A stretch of DNA of 64,000 bases from Distichodus sexfasciatus (GCA_032718565.1 JAVGVS010000012.1:181001-245000); one strand, 5' to 3'; counted from the stretch's first letter, positions 1 through 11,062 are shown. The notes: generated by a model not told the origin, from the letters alone. Translations and numbers: made by a program.

Positions 1-29
1 CCTCTATCCTAAATACATCATACAACAAA

Positions 30-86
30 TATTATAGCGCTGTAAAGAGCGCTGTAGAAATAAACTCAACTGAACTGAACTGAACT
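30..86 (+). mobile_element. LINE (L2/CR1-like) 3' tail fragment
   Basis: A short motif with 'gcgctgtagaaataaactc' followed by several copies of 'aactg' resembles the 3' end of fish L2/CR1 LINEs, which finish in 'gcgctatataaataaa' plus a short tandem repeat. Only the last few dozen bases are visible, and the element may extend left of the window. Confidence 0.45.
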
Positions 87-641
87 TGGTCGAGCTAAGC
101 TTCTTCCACGATATTATTTCCTACCGAGTTGCCCCCGGTTTTAGTTTCTCTCTCTCTCTCTCTCTCTCACTTTATCGTGTCTGTCGTGTTGTGTGTCATG
201 TGCAAAGACGAATACACCAATGGGATTGTCTTTTCTGTGTGTTTTTACTGCATTTTTATGCCTCAACCAATCGGTCAAGTTGTCGGGATGGGCGCATTAT
301 TGATACGGAATAGGAGAAAATCATGGAAAAATGGCCTAATAAACCTCATTTAAATTAAACCAAACAAGAGTAACGAGCCTGATTTGAAAATGTAGGGAGT
401 AGAAAGTAGAGATATTCATGCTAAACATGTACGTAGTAAAAGTTAAACATCGGCACCAAAATAAACTGTCAAGTAAAGTACTGAAGTGCCATCTCTGCCT
501 TTTATACAGCACGTGTGGCTTGTTTTGGTATTTCGGCTGCGTGAATTCAAGAGAATTGCTTCTGAACCATAAAAAGGAAGGTTTGGATCACGTGTAGGCA
601 TACTTCTTACCCACCGTTTAACTTGTTTTGGGGTCCAAACA
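87..641. other. Unique spacer with a (TC)n run
   Basis: There is no gene. A (TC)n microsatellite sits at 147-168. The remainder is unremarkable unique sequence, and the 74-75 aa open frames here mostly translate the TC run. Confidence 0.6.
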
Positions 642-851
642 GGGCAGTTGGTAGCGTAACGGTTGGGGCGTTCTCCCCGCGATCAGAAGGTCGCCGGTTC
701 GAATCCCAGGACCGGTTTAGGTACCACTGAGGTGCTCACAAGCAAGGCAGCCATTGCTCCTTCACACATGGGTCAAACGCAGAGATCACATTTGGTTGTG
801 GCGCACTGTGTGGCGCGTTCACAAATAACAAATCTTTCACTTTTCACTTTC
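642..851 (+). mobile_element. tRNA-derived SINE, copy 1
   Basis: The head 'gggcagttggtagcgtaacg' carries an A-box-like segment, and a consensus B box 'ggttcgaatcc' lies at 696-706. The body follows ('accactgaggtgctcacaag', then 'catgggtcaaacgcagag') and the end is a CACTTTT-type tail. The same head-body-tail order recurs nine more times in the window. Copy 1 is slightly shortened in the body. SINEs of this kind are Pol III transcribed and are mobilised by a partner LINE; activity cannot be judged here. Confidence 0.88.
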
Positions 852-1128
852 AAATATCCCCAACGTTATAGGAACGCCAATTTCGGCAAACGTTTGGGGA
901 ATTTTTTCATGTCTACAGTCACACACAAGTCAGTATGTTTTACTGCGTTAGAAATAGACAGTGTGTGTGTGTGTGTTTGTGTTTTGGGTGTCAGGGGTGT
1001 CGACACTTCGACTCCAGGCTAAAGCCGTCATGCCAGGTCGTTCCGGACCGCCCCGTCGTCCGGCAAGTAACCAAAGCTTGCATTGTGCGGAACAGGACGG
1101 CGGGGGGAAAAAAAAAGGAAATAAATCC
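852..1128. other. Unique spacer with a (GT)n run
   Basis: The interval is unique sequence with a short (GT)n tract at 961-976 and a poly-purine patch near 1104-1122. I see no gene or transposon end. Confidence 0.5.
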
Positions 1129-1205
1129 CACAATCCCATTGGCCAGGGTTTTTTTTTCTTTACTAACAGTCACAATCCCATTGGCCAGGGTTTTTTTTTT
1201 TTTTT
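1129..1205. repeat. 42-bp tandem duplication containing ATTGG boxes
   Basis: The block 'cacaatcccattggccaggg' plus a T run occurs at 1129 and again at 1171, exactly 42 bp apart. Each copy contains an ATTGG (inverted CCAAT) pentamer. The T runs differ in length (about 9 versus 15), as expected of homopolymer slippage. Whether it is regulatory cannot be told from sequence alone. Confidence 0.85.
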
Positions 1206-1228
1206 GTCAAAGGCTAGCGTTTGCCTTC

Positions 1229-1313
1229 TCCTTCGCTCCTCTCCTTTCGGCTACACGTTAAGGCCCCGTGACTCTCTGCCGAAACGTGTAGCCGAAAGGA
1301 GAGGAGCGAAGGA
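1229..1313. repeat. Perfect 31-bp inverted repeat (hairpin)
   Basis: The arm at 1229-1259 is the exact reverse complement of 1283-1313, with a 23-base spacer at 1260-1282. The arms include 'ctcctttcggctacacgtt' and 'aacgtgtagccgaaaggag'. There are no mismatches over 31 bp. The arm ends do not look like transposon termini I recognise and no target-site duplication is evident. Possible origins are a recent foldback or template-switch duplication, a hairpin RNA source, or an assembly artefact. Confidence 0.93.
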
Positions 1314-2960
1314 CCAGAGATAATGAAAGTAAACATGCAGAGACCCCAACACCAGATTCTCCTTTCAAATGAAGTTTTTTTACCCCCCTCATCCTCCCAC
1401 CCACCCACCCACCTCCTCTTACTTCTCGCTCCTTTTTTTTATCCTCTGACCAAAAAAAAATAATAAAAAAGAACGAAAAACATGTTATTCAGAAAGAGCC
1501 GACCTGCAGGGACCGGGCTGAGAGACACAAAGGCTGGAGCGTGATTGAAAACATCAAACGCTGGTGTTTTCCACCCTGCTGGTGTGGCCTCTGAGATCGC
1601 CTCTGAGCTGGAGACGCAGCATTGAACTATAATGATATTCAAGTACCCCGTCCTTTTTTTGGTATTTTTTTTTTTTACCCCCTTTTTCCTTTGTTTCGGG
1701 AAAATCTACCGTTCATACGGGAAAATATAGTGTTCAAACAACGCCGTCGCTCGGCTAAGACTATTTATTCATGTCCTTTCTTCGTCGGTTTAATAGGCTT
1801 CTGAGGGACTTGCGAGAGAAATCACTTTTTATTTCGAGGCGTGGACGGGGGGGGGGCGGGGGAGGCGGTGGCGTTTTTTTGGGGGGTTTTCTTTAATGCA
1901 TTTGGAAATAAAAGGTTGGTCGTCCTTAAAAACGGCGTCCAATCAAAGGTCAGAACCGACGGCGGGGCGGCGGGACGGCGGTCACCTGGCGCCGTTTGCG
2001 TCCGCGCCGTTTCCGAGTTAAAAGCCAAAGTGCAGAGTAAGTGCCGTGGTTATGAAAAGTATGAAATGAAACCTGGGTATTGTAGAAAAGGATGAAAAGA
2101 CGGGGAGTGAGAGAGAGTTGGGGGGAAAAAAACGAGAATTTCCTGCATTATATTTTCAATAGTGAGGCCTCTGAAGCCGACTGGAAGCCAGACAGAATTG
2201 AAAAACGTACTCGATTTCAGATGTATTAAAGTGAAATCACTCGAGAGGATACAGACGTCGAAGCGGCTCGCGACTTCTCGCGCCTTTCATTATTGCGCCA
2301 CGCAGAACGGAGTTATTGTACCTGCTCTATACATTATCACCGTTTTGGTTGATGCAATTTTGCGATGCGATTTCCGTCCCCCACCCCACCCTACCGTCTC
2401 TAAGTAATAAGACTTAGGTAACCTTGTAGACTTGTATATAAGCGTCACGCTCGAAACGCCTTACGTGAGGTAAAAGTAAAAACCTCGAAAGCTTCGCACT
2501 TGTTAATTTGACACTAAAATGCTAGATGCATAATGACCCAAAAGACAACAGCGGATAATCGAAAATCACACGCGCGAGATGCAGAACCAAGACCCTGTCA
2601 CACGTCGGTGACAGTTTTATCATTTAAATTAAAGCAAAGCAAACTCCGTCCCGTCCCTCCGTCGACACGACGTGAATTCAAATAGGTTTCGTCTCGACCT
2701 CGCGTCGCTGTCTAAACGTGGAGTTCGTACGACTTTCGTGATGTCTTATTTTCTTTTTGCTTGATTTGAGGCCCGCGTTACGTTCCGGCTCATTTACCGT
2801 TCCCCTGGGGGGCACAACTCCTTTAAGGTTTTGGAACGAAAATAATAGAAGGCGCCTTTTTGTGCCTGCGATTACAATGTGAATGTAACATCTAAATGGA
2901 AGGTGTTAAAGAGTGAATCCTCTGAACGCACAGACTTGCTCAGAATTCCGTCTTCATTTT
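1314..2960. other. Unique intergenic sequence
   Basis: There is no supportable gene. Homopolymer and simple patches (poly-T near 1663 and G-rich near 1848-1866) explain the short open frames. A stretch near 2428-2440 (ttgtatataagcg) resembles a TATA box but has no supporting context. CpG is fairly frequent between 1930 and 2010. Confidence 0.5.
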
Positions 2961-3195
2961 TGGGGTGACGTAACGCTTAGGAAGCTGGCCCCGTGATCAG
3001 AAGGTGGCATGTTCGAATCCCGGACCGGTAAAGGTACCACTGAGAAACTCTTGAGCAAGGTACCATCCCCAAACACTGCTCCCCGGGCGCTGTCCATGTC
3101 AGCTGCCCACTGCTCCTTCACGGCCGGGTCAAACGCAGAGGTCACATTTGGTTGAGGTGCACTGTGTGCTGTGCTGTGGTGTGTTCACAATGCCA
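2961..3195 (+). mobile_element. tRNA-derived SINE, copy 2
   Basis: This copy shows the A-box region 'gacgtaacgcttagg', a B box 'gttcgaatcc' at 3011-3020, the body with 'tgctccccgggcgctg' and 'cactgctccttcacgg', and the tail 'ctgtggtgtgttcacaatg'. The family 3' CACTTT tail is missing after 3195, so the copy is 3'-truncated or diverged there. Confidence 0.88.
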
Positions 3196-4188
3196 AACTA
3201 GAGGCATTATCGTAAGAAAGTGCAAATGTGATCCCTTTTTTGCAGCAAGAGGATCAGGGTTTGAGTTACCACGTCGCAAATACAACGAATCCCGTTTATG
3301 ATGCAAACAGCAGCGTTCATAATGCACTCAGCAACTCAAATGAACACGAGGGGGTTTCTCACAAATAACGGAAAAAAGGAAAAATGGACATAACTAACGG
3401 ACTAGCGCACGTAGCAAAAACATGTATGAAAGCACATTTTAGAGCTGAAGCGGCGTCTAGCGCAAAAACTGTAGGACGAGTAGCAGCGGCGAGTATAAGT
3501 GGATAACGGAATAATGACGCAAATAACGCATTTTTACGGGCGGAAAAAACGGACAGGACTCGCGAACGAGTGCGCGTATCGACAACGTGAGAACGAGAGC
3601 GGCATACACCGCTAAAGCATGCACGTTGCAGAGTTGGAACGGCTGACGCGATCACATAAAAACCACTCACTAGCACAATATGAATTTTGCATAATCGCTC
3701 AATTAGAAACGTCCAATAAACCAAACGCAAAGTTCTTCGGAAGACGACAGTGGTCCACGCTAAAAACAACGGGCGAATGTTCATCCTCCTATCTCTCCCC
3801 CACACCTCGAGACCGCTCAGCCTCGTTGTGTATTCACCTCTCACAGCCACCGAGGCTGCAGAGTCAGGCTAGACGGGGGTTAGCAGGAGCGGGAGAAACG
3901 GGGTTGAGCTGAGGAAGCTATGCTAACAGGGGCGGCGCGAGGTCAGAGAGACGGGGTCCACCTCAGACTCAACGAGCATTTAGAGAAAGGCAATTAAATC
4001 TCCTGGACCGCCATTCGTCCACTTCGGCTGCAAACGAGTCCGGAGCGTTGTTCCACCTCAAAACCTCCCCCTCTTCCTTCCCTCGCCAGAGGTCCCTCGG
4101 ACAGGTCGTTTGCATAAGCAGCTCGCCTTTTCCGCCTCGCGGGAGACCGGCCCTCATTTAAATAGGGACCCCATTAGGGGCCCACCAC
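3196..4188. other. CpG-rich unique block
   Basis: This is unique DNA unusually rich in intact CpG, especially 3359-3660. A 163-codon minus-strand frame at 3359-3850 has no recognisable domain, signal or start context and is treated as chance in CpG-rich DNA. The segment may be a distal CpG island or a young, unrecognised insert. Confidence 0.45.
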
Positions 4189-4251
4189 TAAAAAAAAAAA
4201 AAAAAAAAGGGGGGGGGGTGGCCACACTGAAATGTAAAAAAAAAAAAAAAG
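4189..4251. repeat. Poly-A / poly-G simple tract
   Basis: A run of about 18 A passes directly into about 10 G (to about 4218), followed by a second A run at 4237-4250. This is simple-sequence DNA, and length errors are likely here in any assembly. Confidence 0.85.
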
Positions 4252-7200
4252 GACGAATGAAAGGATCCGGACGGCGAGCTTGACCACTGTTAGAGTTGGT
4301 CGCTATTAAACCATATTTGCCAGACGATCATTATGAATAGTGAATAGGCGAAAACAGAAAGAGAGAGAGAGGAGAGAATCCACGAGACGGGGCAGGAGTT
4401 AAAAAAGAAGCTCGCAGATGGAGAGCCCTTAGTGCGGTAGAGCGCCATTTATCAAGAACAAAAGAGCCCAAAAGTGGCAGAGAGTAATGGGAGGAACACA
4501 TCCCTCCTTTTGTGACGATGTGGAGAAATTAATTAAAAATAAAGAATAGAAGCTCCTTCTTGACTCGCAGATCATTTATTACAATGGTAATTGCTCTTCC
4601 CCGATTGCAGGTTAATTCTTTAAACACTGTCCTACATCAAGATATTCTAATTCTCCCAATCTATAATTCATGATATACTTTGCACCAAGCAAAGCTGTTA
4701 AATATTTAGTGAGTCGTCGCTGGAAAAACTTAATCACCCTCCGGTTAATGCGCGCGGCTTCCGGCCGCTATTCATTCCGAAGCGAGCGCGCTTGGCAGCA
4801 ATTCATTTTTTTCGTTCCGCTGTAACGGATTAACCTAAAACAACTTCACGTAATGAATTAATGACCAGTTGTTTGGAGCCGACGCCGTGGCAGGGCCCGG
4901 GCGGTAATTATCGCCGTGTTTTATAAAAGTTTTAACCACACTGCATATTTAAAGTGGAGCGCGTTAAACATTCATTAAGGACTCCCTGCTGGAATATCCT
5001 TTTCTTCTGGGTTTTTAATACCCTTCTGCATCGGTTGGCTTTGGTGCCAAGCGGGTCTACGGGGCAGACCGGCCGTTCTTACGCCGCGAGACATCTCGTC
5101 TTGCAACAGCGGGGGCAATTCACACGTGTAGTTTTGTAAAAAGGTTTAGCAAAGCGGCGTCTGACGACACAAAAAAGGAGTTGGGGTTCCTTTGAGGCGT
5201 TTTTATTAGCGCAACTTTTCGAAGGTGGCTTTGGGACTTTGTCAGCAGCACTATATCGAACGGGGTAAGAGAGGCGGGATGAGACGGGGAGGAAGTGATG
5301 ATGTAGCAGTGACGGTCAAAGCCAGCTGATTTCATATTCTCCAGCGCGCTCCCCTTCTTCCCTTGTTTTTTTTTTTTTTTTGTCTGGCGCCTCTGAAGGC
5401 GGCGACGATATTTCACAGCGGCGGGGAGCGAAACGCGCTTAGCCGCGAATAACATCACATCACAGCGAGGCGTTATGAAGAGCTCCGTCGCCTTTGAACA
5501 AACAGAAAATACAGCGACAAAGTACACAGTTACATTTTAAATAGGCCATTTGAATGATTCACTCAGAGACACTTTCCTCCCTAATGTATAATTCATCGCG
5601 CCGCCGTCATCCTTCCCTCTTCGGCTGTCAGGTAACAAACAATGAGGAGGGTTTTTTTTTTCCTTTCTTTTTTGATGTGAATAATTTAGCCCGCGTTACA
5701 CTGTGCTAACACTATCCGTCGAGAAGAGAGCTTTTCATTAAAACGTCTAATTTCCCAGTAGAATCCACTTTGTGGGAGAAGAACTCTCATGAAAAGAGAA
5801 AAAAGTCTCGGCGACGAGATTAAAATAGAAAGCTACATTTTATGTGCCCTGATGCAACGACTCGCAGCCAGGTATGCAATGCCCTGCCTTTTTGACAAAC
5901 AGCCTGTTACTTTACATGTAGGGTTCAGCGATAAGAAACAAACAAATAAATAAATAAATAAAACAGCCGAAACCGGGTGGAAAAAAAAGGGAGGAGGGGA
6001 GTGGGGGCAGTACATTTCGACTGGCGCTCCCATGATCCCCTCCCACATTCAAGGGCAAGAGCGCAGACTGCCGAGCTGCACGATAGCGCCGATATCAAAA
6101 TAGCCCCTTTTGCAGGAACAATAACCGAAAGCCTCCCACAAAAAGAAATCAAAATAAAATCTCCACTCGCGCCTCACGCGCATGCTGTCGCGTCCAAATG
6201 CGACGCAATTAACCGGCTCCAAGTTCGACCTCCGCGGTAATTGTGGCGTTATTCTTCTCCCCCGGCTATCACAAAGGCCCATCTCTATTCAGCCCCATTC
6301 GCGGCAGAATATTATCAGCTGCGCGGCAGCGGCTCGGGCCATCCATCCGCCCGCTCCCTCCCAAGCTCGCTCCCCCCCCCCCCCCCCCGGCATCGTTCCA
6401 TCCATCCATCCATCCTTCTATCCCTCCCCTACCCCTGGCGCTATCGGCGCACAAAGAGCCCAGGATGGAAATCAAGCCGTCAGGAGACATTTTCTTTAGT
6501 TTCATTATAACAGATTAAAAAGATGAGAGCTCGGGTCAGATCATTTCAGATACTGGCCCCGTATAGATTGAGAATGTGCCATAAATCTATGATGTGGAAA
6601 CGAGAGTATTAATAACCCATTGTATAGATAATTGACGATCTCCAAGAAAGTCTTTTCCAAAGGGGGGCCCTCCCATCTTTGATTCACTTTCATCACAAAG
6701 AATGTGGGACTCTGATTGCGTGAAATCACCACAAGTACCTTCAATTACCCGAGCCAGTCAGTGGTGGAAATGACTAGGTCATGGGGAAGGGAGGAGGGAG
6801 GGGGGGGAACGAGAGAAGGGGAAAAAACGGCGAAAAAAAGGGGGCGAAAGAAAAAGCGGCTTTACATTTGGCTACCTCTTCGCCGCAACCTTCGTTTGGC
6901 GCTTTATAAGACAATTTTTTAGCAAAGTGAACCGCCGCACGAACGGGAAAAACTGACACGTGAGAGCGAGAAAGGGACGGAAAGAAAGCGCGCGTGTAAG
7001 GCCCCACTTTATCAGCCTCTTGGCTGCAGAATCGCTCAATCGGAAGGCTTTATCATAGCCAAACATACGTGGACATGAAAAAAGGGGAGGGCTCTCTTTC
7101 TCCGTGGGGTTTCAAGGCGGTTTGGCCTGTTTGTGTTTAGCGGATGATGTGGCCACAGACGTAGCACGGTGAATATCTCCATCACAATAAGACGCAGGGT

Positions 7201-8213
7201 GTGTGGGGGTGGGGCTGGGGTGTTACACAAAGATGTCGGACTTTCACGCGGCGCGGACAAAAGGGCGAGCGGCGGCGCGAGAGGCTGGGGTCCGCGTCCT
7301 CATGGCCGCGGCGGGGATAATCTCTCAATCAGAGTAATGAGAAAATATATACGGCATGATCCCTGCCGCGCTCCCTCGGCCTCCTGGCCAATTTACCATT
7401 TAAAACCCTGAAAGCACAGCGCCGGCGTCGCGTCGTCCTTCAGCGCCGGGCGGCTTCCGATCCGACGCGCAAACCCTCTTTTTTATTTCCCCTGTCGGAA
7501 GCCGGCTGCGTTTTCCCCGTCTTTGTCTTAATTAAAGCGCGACTCCGCCGAGGCCGCGTCGCGTTAATGCCGAGGGGAATTTTTCTAATTATTTTAGCCA
7601 GGCATGGGAGAGGAGGAGGTGGTGGCGGCGGCACTGATGGTCTTCGGGAAGCCACCGGGGCGTGTTTGCCCGGGTTCGCGATGGGCGACTGATTGTTTGA
7701 CTGAGAAATAAAAAGTCAAGGCTAAACCATACAATAACCCCTCGGCCTAATGAAGGAGCCCCAGAATGGAGATTCCACTCTTTCTTACAAAGCCGGCATT
7801 TCCTTATTGGACGAGGCCCTCGTCCGTTTGTTCGGAGACGGCGGCGTTGAAAGCGGGGATCAATTTGCCGCTCGGCATATTAAAAACAACGCCGAGTCAT
7901 TAATATGTAAACAGCCCCGGGTGTCATTAGCGGCGGGGGGCTGGGAGGTTGGGCCAACGCTGTGACTTCAAGGACCTTTTGGAGATTGGGTTCAGGGGCT
8001 TTACGTTTCAGCCGGGGCCCTCGCAATCGTCCAGCCGCGCGTCCCTGGGGTGAATGAAGAGAATAAATACGCTTGATTACGAGGCCGTGCAGCCACCAAG
8101 CAACTAATTTATGCCGTCAAATTGAGCGTCTCGAGCACCTGTGAGTTGCGGAATTGAACATAAAGCCGGGGTCAGGGAGGGTCAGATTAAACGTATAACA
8201 TTGGTAAAGTGCC
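4252..8213. promoter_or_regulatory. Candidate cluster of non-coding regulatory elements
   Basis: Nearly 4 kb lacks recognisable transposons and retains CpG. GC-rich sequence is interspersed with AT-rich cores such as 'ttacaatggtaattgc' (about 4582), 'attaataacccattg' (about 6607), 'tttaccatttaaaaccc' (about 7392) and 'cattaatatgtaaaca' (about 7898). Homeodomain (TAATTA-like) and FOX (GTAAACA) type motifs are frequent. The strongest-looking blocks are 4540-4870, 6480-6780, 7290-7420, 7740-7920 and 8050-8190. This texture is typical of vertebrate conserved non-coding elements near developmental genes. That is inference, since no alignment was available. Small simple repeats lie at 5937-5963 (AAAT)n, 6372-6388 poly-C and 6399-6415 (ATCC)n. 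Confidence 0.3.
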
Positions 8214-8513
8214 ATGTCTAACACGATACACCGTGAGCCATTTCACTAACCGAGAAATCCCTTATCAGGAAAAATGACGTTCATTTTAGGGGTGGACAAT
8301 ATGTGGAAAATTAATCAAAACCAACACTGACTACCATCAACGTAATCTTGTCCATTGTTGTTATTTTGTATTGTTTTTTTTTATGTAGATACATTAAAAA
8401 ACAAGAATTCTGTTGATACATTCCTCAATGTGTGTTCATGTAGTATCTGCTTAAAAACATACAGCACGTGTGGGATACGACTGCGAGTGTGTGATGAGCA
8501 TGACCCATCGAGA
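8214..8513. other. Unique spacer
   Basis: This AT-rich unique sequence runs up to the terminal inverted repeat of the next element. I see nothing else. Confidence 0.4.
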
Positions 8514-9126
8514 GGGTGCGTTTCCCAAAAGCAACTAGCATGGGGTACATTAGCAACTAGCATGGGGTACATTAGCAACTAACATTGGGTACATTAGCAA
8601 ATAGCATGGTGTACATTAGCAACTAACATGGGGTACATTAGCAACTAACATTGGGTACATTAGCAAATAGCATGGTGTACATTAGCAACTAACATGCTGT
8701 ACATTAGCAACTAACATGGGGTACATTAGCAACTAACATGGGGTACATTAGCAACTAACATGCTGTACATTAGCAACTAACATGCTGTACATTAGCAACT
8801 AACATGGGGTACATTAGCAACTAACATGGGGTACATTAGCAACTAACATGCTGTACATTAGCAACTAACATGCTGTACATTAGCAACTAACATGGGGTAC
8901 ATTAGCAACTAGCATGGGGTACGTTAGCAACTAACACAGGGTACGTTAGCAACTAACACGGGGTACATTAGCAACTAACATGGGGTACGTTAGCAACTAG
9001 CATGCTGTACATTAGCAACTAGCATGCTGTACATTAGCAACTAACATGCTGTACATTAGCAACTAACATAGTGTTGCTAACAAAGTTAGCAATATGTTAG
9101 CAACTATGCTTTTGGGAAATGCACCC
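8514..9126. mobile_element. TIR-bounded MITE-like element hosting a satellite
   Basis: The left end 'gggtgcgtttcccaaaagca' (8514-8533) is matched by its reverse complement with one mismatch at 9107-9126. The ends and the right sub-terminal 'gttagcaactatgcttttgg' resemble a palindromic 'gtttcccaaaagca' element common in fish genomes. No clear target-site duplication is visible. Almost the whole interior is a 22-bp tandem array. There is no transposase, so the element is non-autonomous. Confidence 0.75.
8531..9068. repeat. 22-bp minisatellite, 24 full units with higher-order pattern
   Basis: The unit is 'gcaactaacatggggtac' plus 'atta'. Units begin every 22 bases from 8531 to 9037 without a single indel, and a partial 25th starts at 9059. 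Variants are ordered. Units from 8575 repeat as a 3-unit block. From 8685 the variants 'ctg' (C) and 'gggg' (G) run C G G C C G G C C G, a 4-unit (88-bp) period. This points to unequal exchange or slippage of multi-unit blocks. Confidence 0.95.
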
Positions 9127-10082
9127 CAGTCTGTGTTTTCTTCTGTTATTTTAAAATCACAAAGATGTGCACTCTTTTCACTGGGATGGCAAAAAACAAT
9201 CCAAAAACAAACACTGCAATCACGGTGAAACGGAATAAATTCATGATACGAGGTCCTCGCCCATACCTAATGCGTACAGGCTCCAGACAAAAACAAAATA
9301 GCGAAACAGAGAACAGGCTTTTAGACAACGGTCCGCATTAAAAGGACATTTCCGTCCGTCCACAAAAGGCAAAGCAAGGCTCCTGCGTCCACTCTCATCT
9401 TTCCTCTTCCTGTCTGTCTCTCGCCGTCTCCGTCTCGCTCACACCGCGGGAGAACATGGCCCTGAGAGCAGTTCCATCTAATTGGTTTATTGTCTTGAGG
9501 AGCTGGTGACAAGGCGGGCAGCAGAAGTCAGGCTTTCATCAGAGGTTATTTGGCGAAATAACTAATTTCAGCCTTCCTCCGAGCGTAGGCTCAACCTGCT
9601 CCATCTGAGCCGGCCTCTCTGGAGGGTTCATTAAGACACTGGCATTCCGGCTCTCCCAGTCAACAACTAAACACGGCACTAACCTTTATACAACCACAGC
9701 GCCTGGGCTCTCTTCCCCTGCTTCCCTCACACACACACACAAGCGCTGTCCCACACATAATGCAGCTCTGTACACAGCAAGAGTGAAAAGTTGTGTTTTT
9801 GTCCAGAGAGTAATTAAACTGCCACGGGCTTATTCTGCTGGGCAGGGTTTCGAATTAAAATTCAGGCTAACCACAAAAAATCTGGACACTGTATTGTGCA
9901 GTAAGTCTGTCATAAAGAGGAGATCAGCAAGTTGGAAGCAGAATGGTGTCTAAACTGCCAACTCTGTTGGTGTCGCAGTGAGCAAAATGAAAAGCACAGA
10001 GACAAGAAAAAGAAACATGCAGAAATACACACTGATTATACAGTTACAAACCGATACTTACCATGCACAAAAGTATGACTGT
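9127..10082. other. Unique intergenic sequence
   Basis: There is no gene. A short (CA) run lies near 9729-9740. The stretch 9590-9690 (including 'gggttcattaagacactgg') is GC-balanced and looks like unique, possibly constrained DNA, but nothing proves it. Confidence 0.4.
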
Positions 10083-10318
10083 ATTCCATGATGGTTACTA
10101 TAGACCTCTCCACTTGACTGCTGTTACAATATTGCACAAAATATTGAACACTAGTTGTACATTTTACTGATTGTAGTTACTTGACTGTTGTTACGATACC
10201 TGCACATATAACTGAACTCCTCACATAACAGCTTGGATCTCATGAAGATGCTGTTATTCATGAAGATGCAATTTGTTGTATACAGCATAGATCACAATAA
10301 AGTTTACTTTGACTTTGG
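10083..10318 (+). mobile_element. CR1/Rex-like LINE 3' tail
   Basis: Successive 'gctgttacaatattgcac' and 'tgttgttacgatacctgc' motifs lead to the terminal 'cacaataaagtttactttg'. The same organisation is seen at 43.3-44.6 kb and 15.3-15.6 kb. Only the 3' untranslated end is present, consistent with 5' truncation. The degenerate minisatellite starts directly at its 3' end. Confidence 0.65.
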
Positions 10319-11062
10319 GCATTTGCCAAAACCGAGTACCGATACTTGGGTGTTGAGTACTAGTCGATACCAAGTACTGATAGCGATAGTCTGGCTCTTG
10401 GTAATTGTCTGTATCAATACTTGGGCTCTGGGTATTGGCTGATACTGAGTACCTTACAATACTTGCTCTTGGCATTGACCAATAGTGAAAACCAACAGTG
10501 ATACTTGGGGTTTTGGTACTGGCTGATGCCGAGTACCGTTAAGTGGGCTTAGGGTAGTGTAAAAGTGAAAGTGAGTGATTATTTGTCATTGCGAACACAG
10601 CACAGCACACAGTGCACCACAATGAAATGTGACTTCTGCATTTGACCCATCTATGAATAAGCAGTGGGCACAGGCCGGGGAACAGCGCTTGGGTACGATA
10701 CCTTAAAAGTACCTCAGTGGTAAATTTACCAATTGATTCAAACCAGTGACCTTCTGATCAGGGGGCAAACACCTTAACTGTTATGCCACCACCTGGCTGA
10801 TACCAACTACTGATACTGATACCTGGACTCGGTACTGAGTACCTTACTGAGATACTTGAGTACCTCTTGGTATTGGGCTGTACTGAGAACCACCACTGAT
10901 ACTTGGGATTTGGATACTGGCTGATGTCAATTACAGATACCGATACAAAGCATCAATACCAACACTTGGGCTTTAGCTAATGGCTGAAACAGAGTACCAA
11001 TACCTATACTCTGGTTTGGGTATTTGCTGATAGCGACTACCAATTTGATACCACAGCAGTAT
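10319..11062. repeat. Degenerate 37-46 bp minisatellite, split by a SINE
   Basis: Repeated variants of 'gatacttgggctttgg' + 'tattggctgatac' + 'cgagtacc' fill 10319-10557 and 10795-11062. The two halves join in register across the SINE at 10558-10794 ('gggcttagggta' on the left, 'ggctgatacc' on the right). The SINE therefore landed inside a repeat unit after the array had formed. Units differ strongly, so the array is old. Confidence 0.85.
10558..10794 (-). mobile_element. tRNA-derived SINE, copy 3
   Basis: The reverse complement of the family begins with the CACTTT tail complement ('aaaagtgaaagtgagtg') and runs through 'gcatttgacccatc'. It ends with a decayed B-box complement ('gattcaaacc') and the A-box region ('ttatgccacca'). 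The B box has a CpG-type change, so this copy is probably transcriptionally weak or dead. Confidence 0.87.

Noticed and set aside
642..720. A-box and B-box sequence as a true tRNA gene
   Set aside because: The cloverleaf is not complete and the same sequence heads ten SINE copies with long bodies and tails.
3359..3850. 163-codon minus-strand frame as a membrane protein
   Set aside because: Hydrophobic stretches are irregular, no family is recognised, and CpG-rich DNA has few stop codons.
8531..9058. 22-bp regular repeats as a CRISPR array
   Set aside because: Units are directly contiguous with no spacers and the context is a vertebrate transposon.
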